Assembly (NCBI RefSeq): GCF_024349785.1
Contig: NZ_AP018817.1
Location: forward strand, 3,627,501-3,691,500
Origin: Sphingomonas bisphenolicum
GTDB lineage: Bacteria; Pseudomonadota; Alphaproteobacteria; Sphingomonadales; Sphingomonadaceae
DNA length: 64,000 bases
Direction: 5' to 3'
Below the pieces are notes generated by a model. That model worked only from the letters and a program-made list of their open reading frames with translations, had not been told where the DNA came from and made no database searches. This document shows, in pieces, positions 8,967 through 17,901 of the stretch. Numbering within the stretch: the stretch's first letter is position 1; each line of letters begins with the position of its first letter. A program made the position numbers and the translations under genes.

Positions 8967-9000
8967 TTTCCCCGCTTGGGGTGCTTGAATTTCTATTTGT

Positions 9001-9013
9001 CTGAGTATATCAG
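9001..9013. promoter_or_regulatory. Short palindrome, candidate GntR/FCD operator
   Basis: CTGAGTATATCAG is a 4-bp inverted repeat around a five-base AT-rich centre, about 70 bp upstream of the dehydratase. The GntR/FCD gene at the end of this operon is the natural candidate to bind it. Short palindromes of this size also occur by chance. Confidence 0.25.
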
Positions 9014-9081
9014 GAGGCGGAGCGCGTCAACGCGCCATGCCCAATTTTTGCGTCAGCCATTTCTTGAATCAGGATGCCCCG

Positions 9082-10884
9082 ATGAGCGATTCGCCCAAGA
9101 CCTTCCCGAAGCTGCGCAGCCGCGCCTGGTTCGACAACCCAGACAATATCGACATGACCTCGCTCTATCTGGAGCGCTATCTGAACTTCGGCCTGAGCCT
9201 GGACGAATTGCGCAGCGGCAAGCCGATCATCGGCATCGCCCAGACCGGCAGCGACCTGTCGCCCTGCAACCGCCACCATATCGTGCTGGCCGAGCGGATG
9301 CGCGAGGGCATTCGCGAAATGGGCGGCATCGCGCTCGAATTTCCGGTTCATCCGATCCAGGAAACCGGCAAGCGCCCGACCGCGGGCCTCGACCGCAACC
9401 TCGCCTATCTGGGCCTGGTCGAAGCCATGTATGGCTATCCGCTGGACGGCGTGATCCTGACTACCGGCTGCGACAAGACCACCCCGGCGCTGCTGATGGC
9501 CGCCGCCACCGTCAACATCCCCGCCATCGCTTTGTCGGTCGGCCCGATGCTGAACGGCTGGTTCAAGGGCGAGCGCACCGGGTCCGGCACGATCGTCTGG
9601 AAGGGTCGCCAGCTGCTGGCGGCGGGCAAGATCGATGACGAAGGCTTCATCAAGCTCGTCGCCTCGTCCGCGCCGTCGACCGGCTATTGCAACACGATGG
9701 GCACGGCATCGACCATGAACAGCCTGGCCGAAGCATTGGGCATGATGCTGCCGGGTTCCGCCGCCATCCCCGCCCCCTATCGCGATCGCCAGGAAGTCGC
9801 CTATCTCACCGGCAAGCGCATCGTCGAAATGGTCGCCGAAGACCTCAAGCCGTCGGACATCATGACGCTGGACGCCTTCCACAACGCCATCGTCGTCAAT
9901 TCGGCGATCGGCGGATCGACCAACGCACCGATCCACCTGTCCGCCATCGCCCGCCATATGGGCGTCGACTTGCCGCTCAAGGATTGGGAGACGGTCGGGC
10001 ATAAGGTGCCTCTGCTGGTCAACCTCCAGCCCGCCGGCGAGTATCTGGGCGAGGATTATTATCGCGCCGGCGGCGTTCCCGCCGTGGTCAGCCAGTTGAT
10101 CGACCAGGGCCTGATCCGCGAAGGCGCGATGACCGTCAATGGCAAGACCATGGGCGAAAATTGCAAGGGCGTGGAGATCGAGGATGAGAAGGTCATCCGT
10201 CCGTTCGGCCAGCCGCTGGTCACGGACGCCGGCTTCCTCGTCCTGTCGGGCAATCTGTTCGACGCCGCCGTCATGAAGACCAGCGTCATCAGCGCCGAGT
10301 TCCGCGATCGTTATCTGTCCAACCCCGACGATCCCGAAGCCTTCGAAGGCCCGGCGGTCGTGTTCGACGGGCCGGAGGATTATCATCACAGGATCGACGA
10401 TCCGGCCACCGGCATCACCGCCAACTCGCTGCTGTTTATGCGCGGCGCCGGGCCGATCGGCTATCCGGGCGCGGCGGAAGTCGTGAACATGCGGCCGCCC
10501 GCCTATCTCATCACCGAAGGCGTTTCGGCCCTGCCCTGCATCGGCGATGGTCGCCAGTCGGGCACGTCAGGCAGCCCGTCCATCCTCAACGCCTCGCCCG
10601 AAGCGGCGGCAATGGGCGGCCTGGCGCTGCTGGAAACCGGCGACCGGGTCCGCATGGACCTGAAAGCCGGCACGGTGAACGTCCTGATTTCGGACGAGGA
10701 ACTGGCCGAGCGCCGGGCGAAGCTGGAGGCCGCTGGCGGCTTCCAATATCCCGCCTCGCAAACCCCCTGGCAGGAAATCCAGCGGTCGGTCGTCGGCCAG
10801 TTGAACACCGGCGCCATATTGGAAGGCGCGGAGAAATATCAGCGCATCGCCCAGACCATGGGCCTGCCGCGCGACAACCACTGA
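9082..10884 (+). CDS. IlvD/Edd-family sugar-acid dehydratase (galactonate/arabonate/xylonate type)
   Basis: A 600-residue Fe-S dehydratase that removes water from an aldonic acid to give a 2-keto-3-deoxy acid. Cluster-binding cysteines are in [18 protein letters not shown] and TGYCNTMGT. The segments [13 protein letters not shown] and [20 protein letters not shown] mark the pentonate/hexonate dehydratase branch (L-arabonate or D-xylonate dehydratases) rather than biosynthetic IlvD, which is present separately at 28.9 kb. The ATG at 9082 is chosen because of the upstream AGGA; 9037 is less well supported. The neighbours favour galactonate as at least one substrate. Members of this branch often accept several sugar acids. 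Confidence 0.88.
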   Translation: MSDSPKTFPKLRSRAWFDNPDNIDMTSLYLERYLNFGLSLDELRSGKPIIGIAQTGSDLSPCNRHHIVLAERMREGIREMGGIALEFPVHPIQETGKRPTAGLDRNLAYLGLVEAMYGYPLDGVILTTGCDKTTPALLMAAATVNIPAIALSVGPMLNGWFKGERTGSGTIVWKGRQLLAAGKIDDEGFIKLVASSAPSTGYCNTMGTASTMNSLAEALGMMLPGSAAIPAPYRDRQEVAYLTGKRIVEMVAEDLKPSDIMTLDAFHNAIVVNSAIGGSTNAPIHLSAIARHMGVDLPLKDWETVGHKVPLLVNLQPAGEYLGEDYYRAGGVPAVVSQLIDQGLIREGAMTVNGKTMGENCKGVEIEDEKVIRPFGQPLVTDAGFLVLSGNLFDAAVMKTSVISAEFRDRYLSNPDDPEAFEGPAVVFDGPEDYHHRIDDPATGITANSLLFMRGAGPIGYPGAAEVVNMRPPAYLITEGVSALPCIGDGRQSGTSGSPSILNASPEAAAMGGLALLETGDRVRMDLKAGTVNVLISDEELAERRAKLEAAGGFQYPASQTPWQEIQRSVVGQLNTGAILEGAEKYQRIAQTMGLPRDNH

Positions 10885-10891
10885 TCCTTGT

Positions 10892-10930
10892 AAAAAAGGG
10901 GGCGGCTATCCATCTGAGGCCGCCCCCTTC
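10892..10930 (+). terminator. Rho-independent terminator after the dehydratase gene
   Basis: TAAAAAA, then a perfect 9-bp GC stem (10898-10906 with 10919-10927, 12-base loop) and a short TT. It separates the dehydratase from the aldehyde dehydrogenase group, so the latter is read through weakly or has its own promoter. Confidence 0.75.
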
Positions 10931-11021
10931 CCTGTCATTTCAGCCTGATATGTGCCGCAAACGGGTCCGATCCCGGCGGCATGATCGACCCGCTATTCCA
11001 CCCCCCATTCAGGAGAACATC

Positions 11022-12599
11022 ATGTTCAACGGAGCCATCCTCATCGGCGCGAGCGAGCGCACCGGCGGCGCGCCTTTCTACGCCATCGACCCGTCCACCG
11101 GCGCCAGGGGCGACATCGCCTTCTCCAACGCCTCGGTCGCCGATGTCGCCGACGCGACTGCGCTGGCCGACGCCGCGTTCGAAGCCTTCTCCACCCTGAC
11201 CCCCGACGCGCGCGCCACCTTCCTGGAAAGCGTCGCCGACCAGATCGTCGCCATCGGCGACCTGCTCATCACCACCGCGATGAGCGAATCCGGCCTGCCC
11301 CGCGGCCGGCTGGAGGGCGAACGCGGCCGCACCGTCGGCCAGTTGCGCCTGTTCGCCTCCTATGTCCGCCAAGGCGACTGGCTGGACGCCACGATCGACA
11401 AGGCGCTGCCCGACCGCGCGCCCCTGCCCCGCAGCGACCTGCGCCGCGTCAATCAGGCGCTCGGCCCCGTCGCCGTGTTCGGCGCATCCAACTTCCCGCT
11501 GGCCTTCTCGGTCGCGGGCGGTGACACCGCGTCGGCCTTCGCCGCGGGTTGCCCGGTCGTGGTGAAGGGCCATCCCGCCCATCCCGGCACCGGCGAACTG
11601 GTCGCCCGCGCGATCATCGCGGCGGTCGCAGCCTGCGGCCTGCCCGAAGGCGTCTTCTCCTACCTGCCCGGCACCACCAATGATCTGGGCGGCGCGCTGG
11701 TCGCCGATCCGCGCATCAAGGCGGTGGGCTTCACCGGGTCGCGCGGCGGCGGCATTGCGCTGATGCAGATCGCGGCCAAGCGCGAAGAGCCGATCCCGGT
11801 CTATTCGGAAATGTCCTCGATCAACCCGGTCGTCCTGCTGCCCGGTGCGCTCGCTGCGCGCGCCGAAGCGCTGGGCACCGCATTCGTCGGTTCCATGTCG
11901 CTGTTCGCCGGCCAGTTCTGCACCAATCCCGGCATGGTGATCGCGCTCGACAGCCCCGATCTCGACAGCTTCGTTGCGTCGGCCGCCAATGCCCTGTCGG
12001 CCAACGCGGCGCAGGTCATGCTGACGCCCGGCATCCACGCCGCCTATGAAAAGGGCGTCGAGGCGCTGGCCAGCGCGGACGGCGTCACTACCGTCGCGCG
12101 CGGCACCGAAGCGGACGGCGTCAATCGTGGCCAGTCGGCCTTCTTCGCGACCGCCGCCGACCAGTTCCGCGCCAACCCGGCGCTGGCGCATGAAGTGTTC
12201 GGCGCGTCCTCGATCCTGGTGAAGTGCGCCACGATCGATGACGTGATCGCCACCATCGCCGATCTGGAAGGCCAACTGACCGCGACGCTTCAGATGGAAG
12301 CCAGCGATGCGGACAATGCCGCCAAGCTGTTGCCCACGCTGTCGCGCAAGGTCGGCCGCGTCCTTGCCAATGGCTGGCCCACCGGCGTCGAAGTGACCCA
12401 TGCCATGGTCCATGGCGGCCCCTTCCCCTCGACCTCGGACGGCCGTTCGACCTCGGTCGGCACCTTGGCGATGATGCGCTTCCTGCGCCCCGTCTGCTAT
12501 CAGGACCTGCCCGACGCGCTGTTGCCGCCCGCATTGCAGGCCGCCAACCCCTGGGGTCTGACGCGCCGTAACGAAGGCAAGCTGGACGTCACCGCATGA
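11022..12599 (+). CDS. 2,5-dioxovalerate (alpha-ketoglutarate semialdehyde) dehydrogenase
   Basis: A 525-residue NAD(P)-dependent aldehyde dehydrogenase of the KGSADH branch, oxidising 2-oxoglutarate semialdehyde to 2-oxoglutarate. Seen: FGASNFPLAFSVAGGDTASA, VVKGHPAHPGT, GFTGSRGGG cofactor region, catalytic Glu in YSEMSSINP and catalytic Cys in GQFCTNPG. The HPAHP and FCTNPG signatures and the length are those of the pentose/hydroxyproline/glucarate KGSADH group. AGGAGA precedes the ATG at 11022. The stop overlaps the next gene as ATGA. Its presence links this cluster to a pentose-type route, although no KDA dehydratase is seen here. Confidence 0.88.
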   Translation: MFNGAILIGASERTGGAPFYAIDPSTGARGDIAFSNASVADVADATALADAAFEAFSTLTPDARATFLESVADQIVAIGDLLITTAMSESGLPRGRLEGERGRTVGQLRLFASYVRQGDWLDATIDKALPDRAPLPRSDLRRVNQALGPVAVFGASNFPLAFSVAGGDTASAFAAGCPVVVKGHPAHPGTGELVARAIIAAVAACGLPEGVFSYLPGTTNDLGGALVADPRIKAVGFTGSRGGGIALMQIAAKREEPIPVYSEMSSINPVVLLPGALAARAEALGTAFVGSMSLFAGQFCTNPGMVIALDSPDLDSFVASAANALSANAAQVMLTPGIHAAYEKGVEALASADGVTTVARGTEADGVNRGQSAFFATAADQFRANPALAHEVFGASSILVKCATIDDVIATIADLEGQLTATLQMEASDADNAAKLLPTLSRKVGRVLANGWPTGVEVTHAMVHGGPFPSTSDGRSTSVGTLAMMRFLRPVCYQDLPDALLPPALQAANPWGLTRRNEGKLDVTA

Positions 12600-13519
12600 C
12601 GATCCGGGCAGGTCTGGTAGGGCTCGGCAAGATCGCGCGCGATCAGCACCTGCCCGCCATTGCGAAAATCGACGGCATCGATCTGGTCGCCGTCGCCAGC
12701 CGCAACGCGCAGGGGGAAGGGGTGAACAACTACCCCGACCTCGGCGCGATGCTGGCGGGCGAACCGGACCTCGACGCCGTCATCCTCTGCCAGCCGCCGC
12801 AGGTCCGCTATCAGGCGGCCCGGCAGGCGCTGCTGGCGGGCAAGCATGTGTTTCTGGAAAAGCCGCCGGGCGCGACCGTGTCCGAAGTGGAGGCACTGAC
12901 TGCGCTGGCCAAGGCGGAGGGCGTCACGCTCTACGCAAGCTGGCACAGCCGCTATGCCGCCGCCGTGGCGCAGGCCAAGGCATGGATTGCAGAGCGGAAG
13001 GTCGAGCGGATCGACATACAGTGGCGCGAGGATGTCCGTCACTGGCATCCGGGCCAGCCCTGGATCTGGGAAGCGGGCGGCTTTGGCGTGTTCGATCCGG
13101 GCATCAACGCCCTGTCGATCCTGACCGAAATCGTCGGCGAGCCGATCACGGTGCTGTCGGCCGAACTGGAAGTGCCGTCCAACAAGCAGGCGCCGATCGG
13201 CGCCACGCTGGCCATGGCGACGGCATCCGGAGCCGCGATCGACACCGTGTTCGACTGGCGCCAGACCGGGCCGCAAACCTGGGACATCGCGGTCGAGACG
13301 GACAAGGGCAGCCTGCTCCTGTCCGAAGGCGGCAATACCCTCCGCCTCGACGGCGAAGTGCAGATGAAGGCGCCGGACGAGGAATATCCCACCATGTATC
13401 GCCGTTTCGTCGGCCTGGTGGCGGACAAGGCGGTCGACGCCGACACCGCGCCGCTGCGTCTGGTGGCGGACGCCTTTCTTTGCGGACGGCATTGCCCTAC
13501 GGCAGCATTTGAGGACTAG
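12596..13519 (+). CDS. D-galactose 1-dehydrogenase (Gfo/Idh/MocA family)
   Basis: A 307-residue NAD(P)-dependent sugar dehydrogenase. The Rossmann start is GLVGLGKIARDQHLPAI; the EKPPGAT motif holds the catalytic lysine, and HPGQPWIWEAGGFGVFDPGINAL holds the substrate-site histidine/aspartate region. The pattern fits bacterial galactose 1-dehydrogenases, which oxidise D-galactose and often L-arabinose at C1. It is translationally coupled to the KGSADH gene (ATGA). The pairing supports dual galactose/L-arabinose use, which is inferred. Confidence 0.85.
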   Translation: MTIRAGLVGLGKIARDQHLPAIAKIDGIDLVAVASRNAQGEGVNNYPDLGAMLAGEPDLDAVILCQPPQVRYQAARQALLAGKHVFLEKPPGATVSEVEALTALAKAEGVTLYASWHSRYAAAVAQAKAWIAERKVERIDIQWREDVRHWHPGQPWIWEAGGFGVFDPGINALSILTEIVGEPITVLSAELEVPSNKQAPIGATLAMATASGAAIDTVFDWRQTGPQTWDIAVETDKGSLLLSEGGNTLRLDGEVQMKAPDEEYPTMYRRFVGLVADKAVDADTAPLRLVADAFLCGRHCPTAAFED

Positions 13520-13536
13520 ACTATAGGAGCGGGGAT

Positions 13537-14271
13537 TTGGGTAGCGGGCGCAAGATCGGATCCGAGGAGGGCGTACTGCGCATCCATCAGACGATCGCCC
13601 GCGACCTGGGCACCGCCATCCTTACGGGCAAGCACAAGCCGGGCGAATTGTTCGAGGGTGAAATCGAGGCGTCCGAGCGCCTCGGCGTCTCCCGCACCGC
13701 CTATCGCGAGGCGGTGCGCATCCTGATCGCCAAGGGGATGCTGGAAAGCCGCCCCAAGGCCGGCACTCGCGTCCTGCCGCGCAGCCGCTGGAACGTGCTC
13801 GACCCCGAAATGCTCGCCTGGATGTTCGCGGGCGAGCCGGACGCCAATTTCATCCGCGACCTGTTCGAACTGCGCGGCGTGATCGAACCGGCCGCCGCCG
13901 AATTCGCCGCCCGCCGCCGCACCGACGAGCAACTGGCGACGATGGAGGCCGCGCTGGCGGAAATGGGCCGCTTCGGCCTGTCGACGCCCGACGGCCGCGC
14001 CGCGGACCAGCGTTTCCACCATGCCATCCTGGCCGCCACCCATAATGACGCGCTGGAGGCGCTGGCCAGTTCGGTCGGCGCGGCGGTCAGTTGGACCACG
14101 ACCTTCAAGCATCGCAAGAAGCTGCTGCCGCGCGATCCCCTGCCCGACCATCGCGCCGTGTTCCAGGCGATCGCCGCCCGCGACACCGCCGCCGCGCGCG
14201 CGACCATGGCGGAACTGCTGCGCCTGGCGCTGGCCGACATGGACATCGCGCTGGCCGAGCCTGGCGGATAA
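13537..14271 (+). CDS. GntR-family regulator, FCD/FadR subfamily
   Basis: A 244-residue repressor-type protein. A winged helix lies at about residues 12-80 (EIEASERLGVSRTAYREAVRIL), followed by an all-helical FCD ligand domain from ~105 (LFELRGVIEPAAAEFAA) with the metal-binding D/H residues in FHHAIL and PDHRAVF. The start is a TTG at 13537 with AGGAG about seven bases before it; no ATG fits. It is the last gene of the sugar-acid operon and very likely regulates it, with a sugar acid or keto-deoxy acid as ligand. Confidence 0.85.
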   Translation: MGSGRKIGSEEGVLRIHQTIARDLGTAILTGKHKPGELFEGEIEASERLGVSRTAYREAVRILIAKGMLESRPKAGTRVLPRSRWNVLDPEMLAWMFAGEPDANFIRDLFELRGVIEPAAAEFAARRRTDEQLATMEAALAEMGRFGLSTPDGRAADQRFHHAILAATHNDALEALASSVGAAVSWTTTFKHRKKLLPRDPLPDHRAVFQAIAARDTAAARATMAELLRLALADMDIALAEPGG

Positions 14272-14283
14272 GGCAGCCCCCAT

Positions 14284-14352
14284 CCGTTCGCCCTGAGCGA
14301 AGCGACCTTCCTGCGGTCGGTCGAACCCTTCGACTTCGCTCAGGGCCAACGG
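14284..14352. repeat. Dispersed inverted repeat (REP-like)
   Basis: Arms 14284-14302 and 14334-14352 are inverted copies with one mismatch in 19, built around GCCCTGAGCGAAG. Elements of this type are scattered between sphingomonad genes. It lies between convergent genes and can also act as a transcription stop. Confidence 0.7.
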
Positions 14353-14362
14353 ATATCGGATA

Positions 14363-15052
14363 TCAACCCAATATAAATTCCACCCCCGCCTTGGCGTGGA
14401 TGCCGGTGCAATCATAGATCGGCAGGACATTGGCCTTTACGTCCACGATCAGCTCCAGCTCGGTGCAGGCCAGCACCACCGCCTGCACGTCCTCCTTGGC
14501 GATGTCGGTCAGTTCCGACTTCATATAGCGTTCGGATTCCTTGCTGACCTTGCCCACGGTCAGTTCGTCATAGACGATGCGGTCGATCCGGTCGGCCAGT
14601 TCCATGTCGGCGGGCAGCAGCGAAATGCCGTGCGCGACCAGTCGCTGGCGATAGAATTTTTCGGTCATCACGTTGCGCGTGCCGATCAGTGCAGCCTTTT
14701 CGATGCCGTCCGCCTTCATCTTCTTGCCGACGATATCGGCGATATGCAGGATCGGGATGCCGACCGCCGCCTGCACCCGGTCATAGACGCGATGCATCGA
14801 ATTGGCGCAGATCAGCAGCGCGCCTGCGCCGCCCTGCTCCAGCCGCTGGGCCGCGCCGATCAGCTGGCCTGCCGCGCAGTCCCAGTCATTTTCCGTGGCG
14901 CAGCGCGCGACTTCGGCGAAATCCAGGCTCTCGATCAGCAACGGCGCACTATGCTGCCCGCCCAGCGCGCGGTGGACCGCCTGGTTGATGATGGCATAAT
15001 AGCGCGCGGTGGAGGTCCAGCTAAGGCCGCCGATCAGGCCGAGTTTGTGCAT
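14363..15052 (-). CDS. Aspartate/glutamate racemase-family protein
   Basis: A 229-residue cofactor-independent amino acid racemase of the Asp/Glu/hydantoin racemase family. The two catalytic cysteines are in ICANSMH (near residue 84) and LACTELEL (near 197), and the N-terminus LGLIGGLSWTSTARYY is the typical phosphate/carboxylate loop. The first motif is ANS rather than the usual NTA, as in many aspartate racemase-like proteins. It might make D-aspartate or act on another amino acid. It stands alone between the sugar cluster and the transhydrogenase-like genes. Confidence 0.85.
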   Translation of the reverse strand: MHKLGLIGGLSWTSTARYYAIINQAVHRALGGQHSAPLLIESLDFAEVARCATENDWDCAAGQLIGAAQRLEQGGAGALLICANSMHRVYDRVQAAVGIPILHIADIVGKKMKADGIEKAALIGTRNVMTEKFYRQRLVAHGISLLPADMELADRIDRIVYDELTVGKVSKESERYMKSELTDIAKEDVQAVVLACTELELIVDVKANVLPIYDCTGIHAKAGVEFILG

Positions 15053-15088
15053 ATACGTCTCCGCTGCGGGAATGATTGGCTGGTAGCG

Positions 15089-15763
15089 TTAGGGTAAGCC
15101 CGCCCCGCTGGGCAAGGCTCTTGATGCAATCCTGCGCGCGCGCCACGCCAGGCGCAGCCCCGCGACGCCCGCCATGCCGCCCGCCACGACCATCGCGCCG
15201 TTGCCGATCGCAAAGCCCAGCGCCGCCGCCGCCCAGCCCGCGCCGCTGGTCAGCAAGGGAAGTCCGCCCAGCCTGCGCCCGAACGCCAGGACGAGCGCGC
15301 CCGCCAGCGTCGCCACGCCCAGGCCGAACCCCGCCACCAGCATCCCGCCCCCAAATGGAAGCACCGCGCCATCGTCGCCCAGCAGGCCGAACGCGCCGGG
15401 ATTGCGCCACAGGGTCGCGGCCATGGCCATCGCCGCCACGCCCAGCAGGCCATGACCCGCGACGGCCAGCCAAAGCAGGGCCGCCACCGCACTGCGCCGC
15501 GCCAGCAACAGCGCGATGCTGCCGCCGATCACGACCGCGCTGACCATTTCCGGCAGGTTGACGACATCATGGCTGTAGACCGCCGCCGCCGCGCCGGTCG
15601 CGATGCCCGCCATCGCCCAGCGATGGCTATGGCGGCTGTTGCGCAGCCACAATCCCACGAGCAGCAGCAACCCGGACAGGAGATAGGCACCCGCCACCAC
15701 GGGCGACGGATCGATGCCGTCCAGTTGCGCGCCCAGCCATGCCGGACCGACCGGGGGCATCAT
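15089..15763 (-). CDS. PntB-like membrane protein lacking the NADP(H)-binding domain
   Basis: A 224-residue hydrophobic protein. Read against the membrane part of proton-translocating transhydrogenase subunit beta (as recalled), it shows AVVIGGSIALLLARR, GHGLLGVAA (the position of the key proton-pathway histidine), LAFGRRLGG and SGAGWAAAALGF in the right order. It differs in three ways: about 75 residues with two or three helices between GRRLGG and SGAGW are missing, the asparagine before S-G-W-A-A-A is threonine here, and there is no C-terminal NADP-binding domain. The start overlaps the previous gene as ATGA. It cannot be a working transhydrogenase on its own. It may be a relic, or a membrane protein with a new role. 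Confidence 0.6.
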   Translation of the reverse strand: MMPPVGPAWLGAQLDGIDPSPVVAGAYLLSGLLLLVGLWLRNSRHSHRWAMAGIATGAAAAVYSHDVVNLPEMVSAVVIGGSIALLLARRSAVAALLWLAVAGHGLLGVAAMAMAATLWRNPGAFGLLGDDGAVLPFGGGMLVAGFGLGVATLAGALVLAFGRRLGGLPLLTSGAGWAAAALGFAIGNGAMVVAGGMAGVAGLRLAWRARRIASRALPSGAGLP

Positions 15764-16062
15764 GCGTCCGTGTCCTCATCGCCTGCGCCGTCATCACTCG
15801 GCGACACGCGGCGTTCCGGAACGCCCAGCAGGAGGACGCTCGCGGCGCTGGCGCATAGCAGGGCGATCAGGGCGAGATAGCGCGCGGTCGCGCTGCCCGC
15901 TTCCGCGGCGGCGATCAGCGCCCCGACGAGGAGGATGGCGGCCACGCCGCCAATGCCCGACTGCCAGTGCGGCCGTTCGGGATCAGGCCCCGGCCGGGCG
16001 GCGACATAGCCGCCCGCACAGGCCAGCAGGAACAGGGGGATCAACGCCGGCGCGCCCGTCAT
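15760..16062 (-). CDS. PntAb-like small membrane protein
   Basis: A 100-residue protein with three hydrophobic stretches. The order FLLACAGGYVAAR, then SGIGGVAAILLVGALIAA, then ARYLALIALLCASAASVLLLG matches the layout of the PntAb (alpha-2) proton-channel subunit of transhydrogenase, including the VGALIAA core. A hydrophilic acidic tail (SPSDDGAGDEDTDA) is added in place of the usual short C-terminus. AGGAGG precedes the ATG at 16062. The gene lies between a cytochrome oxidase subunit IV gene and the PntB-like gene, mirroring the usual sphingomonad order coxIV-pntAa-pntAb-pntB, but pntAa is absent. Confidence 0.6.
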   Translation of the reverse strand: MTGAPALIPLFLLACAGGYVAARPGPDPERPHWQSGIGGVAAILLVGALIAAAEAGSATARYLALIALLCASAASVLLLGVPERRVSPSDDGAGDEDTDA

Positions 16063-16099
16063 GCGCGCGCGCCTCCTGTGTCGCCCTGCGGCAAGTCGA

Positions 16100-16225
16100 T
16101 CAGCTTGAAATCAGCAGCACCACCAGCGCGGCGAGCGCGACGCTGACGATCGTGCCCCATTTGACGAAGCCGACGAAGCTTCCATAGGTTGCATTCGCAG
16201 CCTTCATATTGCCGTCCGACGCCAT
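16100..16225 (-). CDS. Aa3-type cytochrome c oxidase subunit IV (41 residues)
   Basis: A very short gene: ATG at 16225, stop at 16100, preceded by AGGAT. The product MASDGNMKAANATYGSFVGF continues with VKWGTI and one C-terminal membrane helix ending LISS. This is the pattern of the small alphaproteobacterial aa3 oxidase subunit IV family (COX4_pro_2), a single-span polypeptide of the oxidase complex whose role is not settled. It is commonly found upstream of the transhydrogenase genes in sphingomonads, which supports the reading of its downstream neighbours as pnt-related. Confidence 0.75.
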   Translation of the reverse strand: MASDGNMKAANATYGSFVGFVKWGTIVSVALAALVVLLISS

Positions 16226-16379
16226 ATCCTGTCCCCTTGTCCCAAGCGATTGTCGCCCACCTCTTATCGCCAAGGGTCTTCGCCCTCAACCCGCCGCCTT
16301 CAAGAAAATTCTTCGCGGTTAAGCACGCCTTTACCCCCTGCGCTTACCATCGGCTCCGGGTTGCATATGAGGGGTTTTG

Positions 16380-17822
16380 ATGGCGCGCGACGGCGTACCG
16401 ATGCTGATGCTGATCGACGACGAACCGGCGCAGCGACGCCTGGTGTCGGCGCTGGGGGCGCGTGCGGGATGGCGCACCATCTTCGCCGCCGACGGCGAAA
16501 CCGCCATTGCGACGCTAGGCACGCAGGACGGGATGCAGCTCGACGCCATCATCCTGGACCAATGGAGCCCGGACTATGAGCCATCGGGCCTGATCCGCGA
16601 GATTCGCAGCCGTCGTCCGGCGCTGCCGATCCTGATCCTGACCGCGCATAACAATGTCGCCATCGCCGTGGAGGCGATGCGCGCCGGCGCCACCGACTAT
16701 CTGTCCAAGCCGATCGCGCCCGAACGGCTGCTGGCCGCCTTGAATGCGACGCTGGCCGAAGGCGCGGCGGCGGGCGAGTTGCGCCCGCTCACCGAAAAGA
16801 TCACCGCCCCCCTCTCCTTCGAGGATGTAGTCGGCTCCGCCCCGCAATTCCGTGCTGCGCTGGCCATCGCCGCCAAGGCCGCCCGCGCCCGCGTGCCGGT
16901 GTTGATCGAGGGCGAAAGCGGCGTGGGCAAGGATGTCATCGCCCGTGCCATCCATGCCGCTTCCCCCCGCCACAAACAGGCGATGGTCACGGTCAATTGC
17001 GGCGCCATCCCCGCCAACCTCGTCGAATCGGAGCTGTTCGGCCATGAACGCGGCGCCTTCACCGGCGCGTTCGACCGCCATGTCGGCAAGTTCGCCAGCG
17101 CGGACATGGGCACGCTCTTCCTCGATGAAGTCAGCGAAATGCCATTGGAGGCGCAGGTCAAGCTGCTGCGCGTGCTGCAGGATGGCGAAGTCCAGCCGAT
17201 CGGCGCGCGCCGCCCGGTCCATGTCGATGTCCGTGTCATCGCCGCGACCAACAAGCGGCTGATCGAGGAGGTCGAGGCCGGCAATTTCCGCGAGGATCTT
17301 TATTACCGCCTCAACGTCGTCCAACTGACCGTCCCGCCCTTGCGCGAGCGCATGGGCGACATTCCCGCGCTTTGCCGCCATCTGCTCGCCCGCATCGCCA
17401 CCCAGCCTGGGCTGCGCGGCCTGGGCGTCACCGACGATGCGCTCGCGCTGCTGATGCAACATGGCTGGCCGGGCAATGTCCGCCAGCTCCAGAACGCCCT
17501 CTTCCGCGCCGCCGTGCTGTGCGAGGGCGATGCGCTGACGCCGCAGGATTTCCCGCAGATCGCCTCGCAGATCCAGGCCGGGGCCAGCATATTGTCGTTG
17601 CGCCCGCGCGCCGCCAGCCAGCCGCATCGCGACGGCGCGGGCATCACCCTGTTCGAAGGCGACGGCCATGTCCGGCAACTGGCCGAGATCGAGGCCGACG
17701 TCATCCGTCTCGCCATCGGCCATTATCGCGGCCGTATGACGGAAGTCGCCCGGCGGCTGGGCATCGGCCGCTCGACCCTCTATCGCAAGCTCGCCGAACT
17801 GGGCATCGACAGCGCGGCCTGA
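16380..17822 (+). CDS. NtrC-family sigma-54-dependent response regulator
   Basis: A 480-residue regulator with receiver, AAA+ and Fis-type HTH domains. The receiver (1-125) has the acceptor Asp in IILDQWS near residue 59 and the Lys in LSKPI. The AAA+ domain has Walker A GESGVGKD near 178, the sigma-54 contact loop GAFTGA near 226, Walker B GTLFLDEV and the R-finger region LYYRLNV. The C-terminus VARRLGIGRSTLYRKLAELG is the HTH. The ATG at 16380 follows GAGGGG; a TTG three bases earlier is less likely. No histidine kinase is adjacent, so the pathway controlled is unknown. Confidence 0.92.
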   Translation: MARDGVPMLMLIDDEPAQRRLVSALGARAGWRTIFAADGETAIATLGTQDGMQLDAIILDQWSPDYEPSGLIREIRSRRPALPILILTAHNNVAIAVEAMRAGATDYLSKPIAPERLLAALNATLAEGAAAGELRPLTEKITAPLSFEDVVGSAPQFRAALAIAAKAARARVPVLIEGESGVGKDVIARAIHAASPRHKQAMVTVNCGAIPANLVESELFGHERGAFTGAFDRHVGKFASADMGTLFLDEVSEMPLEAQVKLLRVLQDGEVQPIGARRPVHVDVRVIAATNKRLIEEVEAGNFREDLYYRLNVVQLTVPPLRERMGDIPALCRHLLARIATQPGLRGLGVTDDALALLMQHGWPGNVRQLQNALFRAAVLCEGDALTPQDFPQIASQIQAGASILSLRPRAASQPHRDGAGITLFEGDGHVRQLAEIEADVIRLAIGHYRGRMTEVARRLGIGRSTLYRKLAELGIDSAA

Positions 17823-17901
17823 ACGGCCGCAATGAACAGATGATCGGGACCAGCAGCCTGCGGCGTTGAATTATCCGCGCGCCTATGCTTTGGATCGTCC
17901 C

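Noticed and set aside
9010..12413. Long antisense frames over the dehydratase and aldehyde dehydrogenase
   Set aside because: Mirror frames of conserved enzymes, no family motifs.
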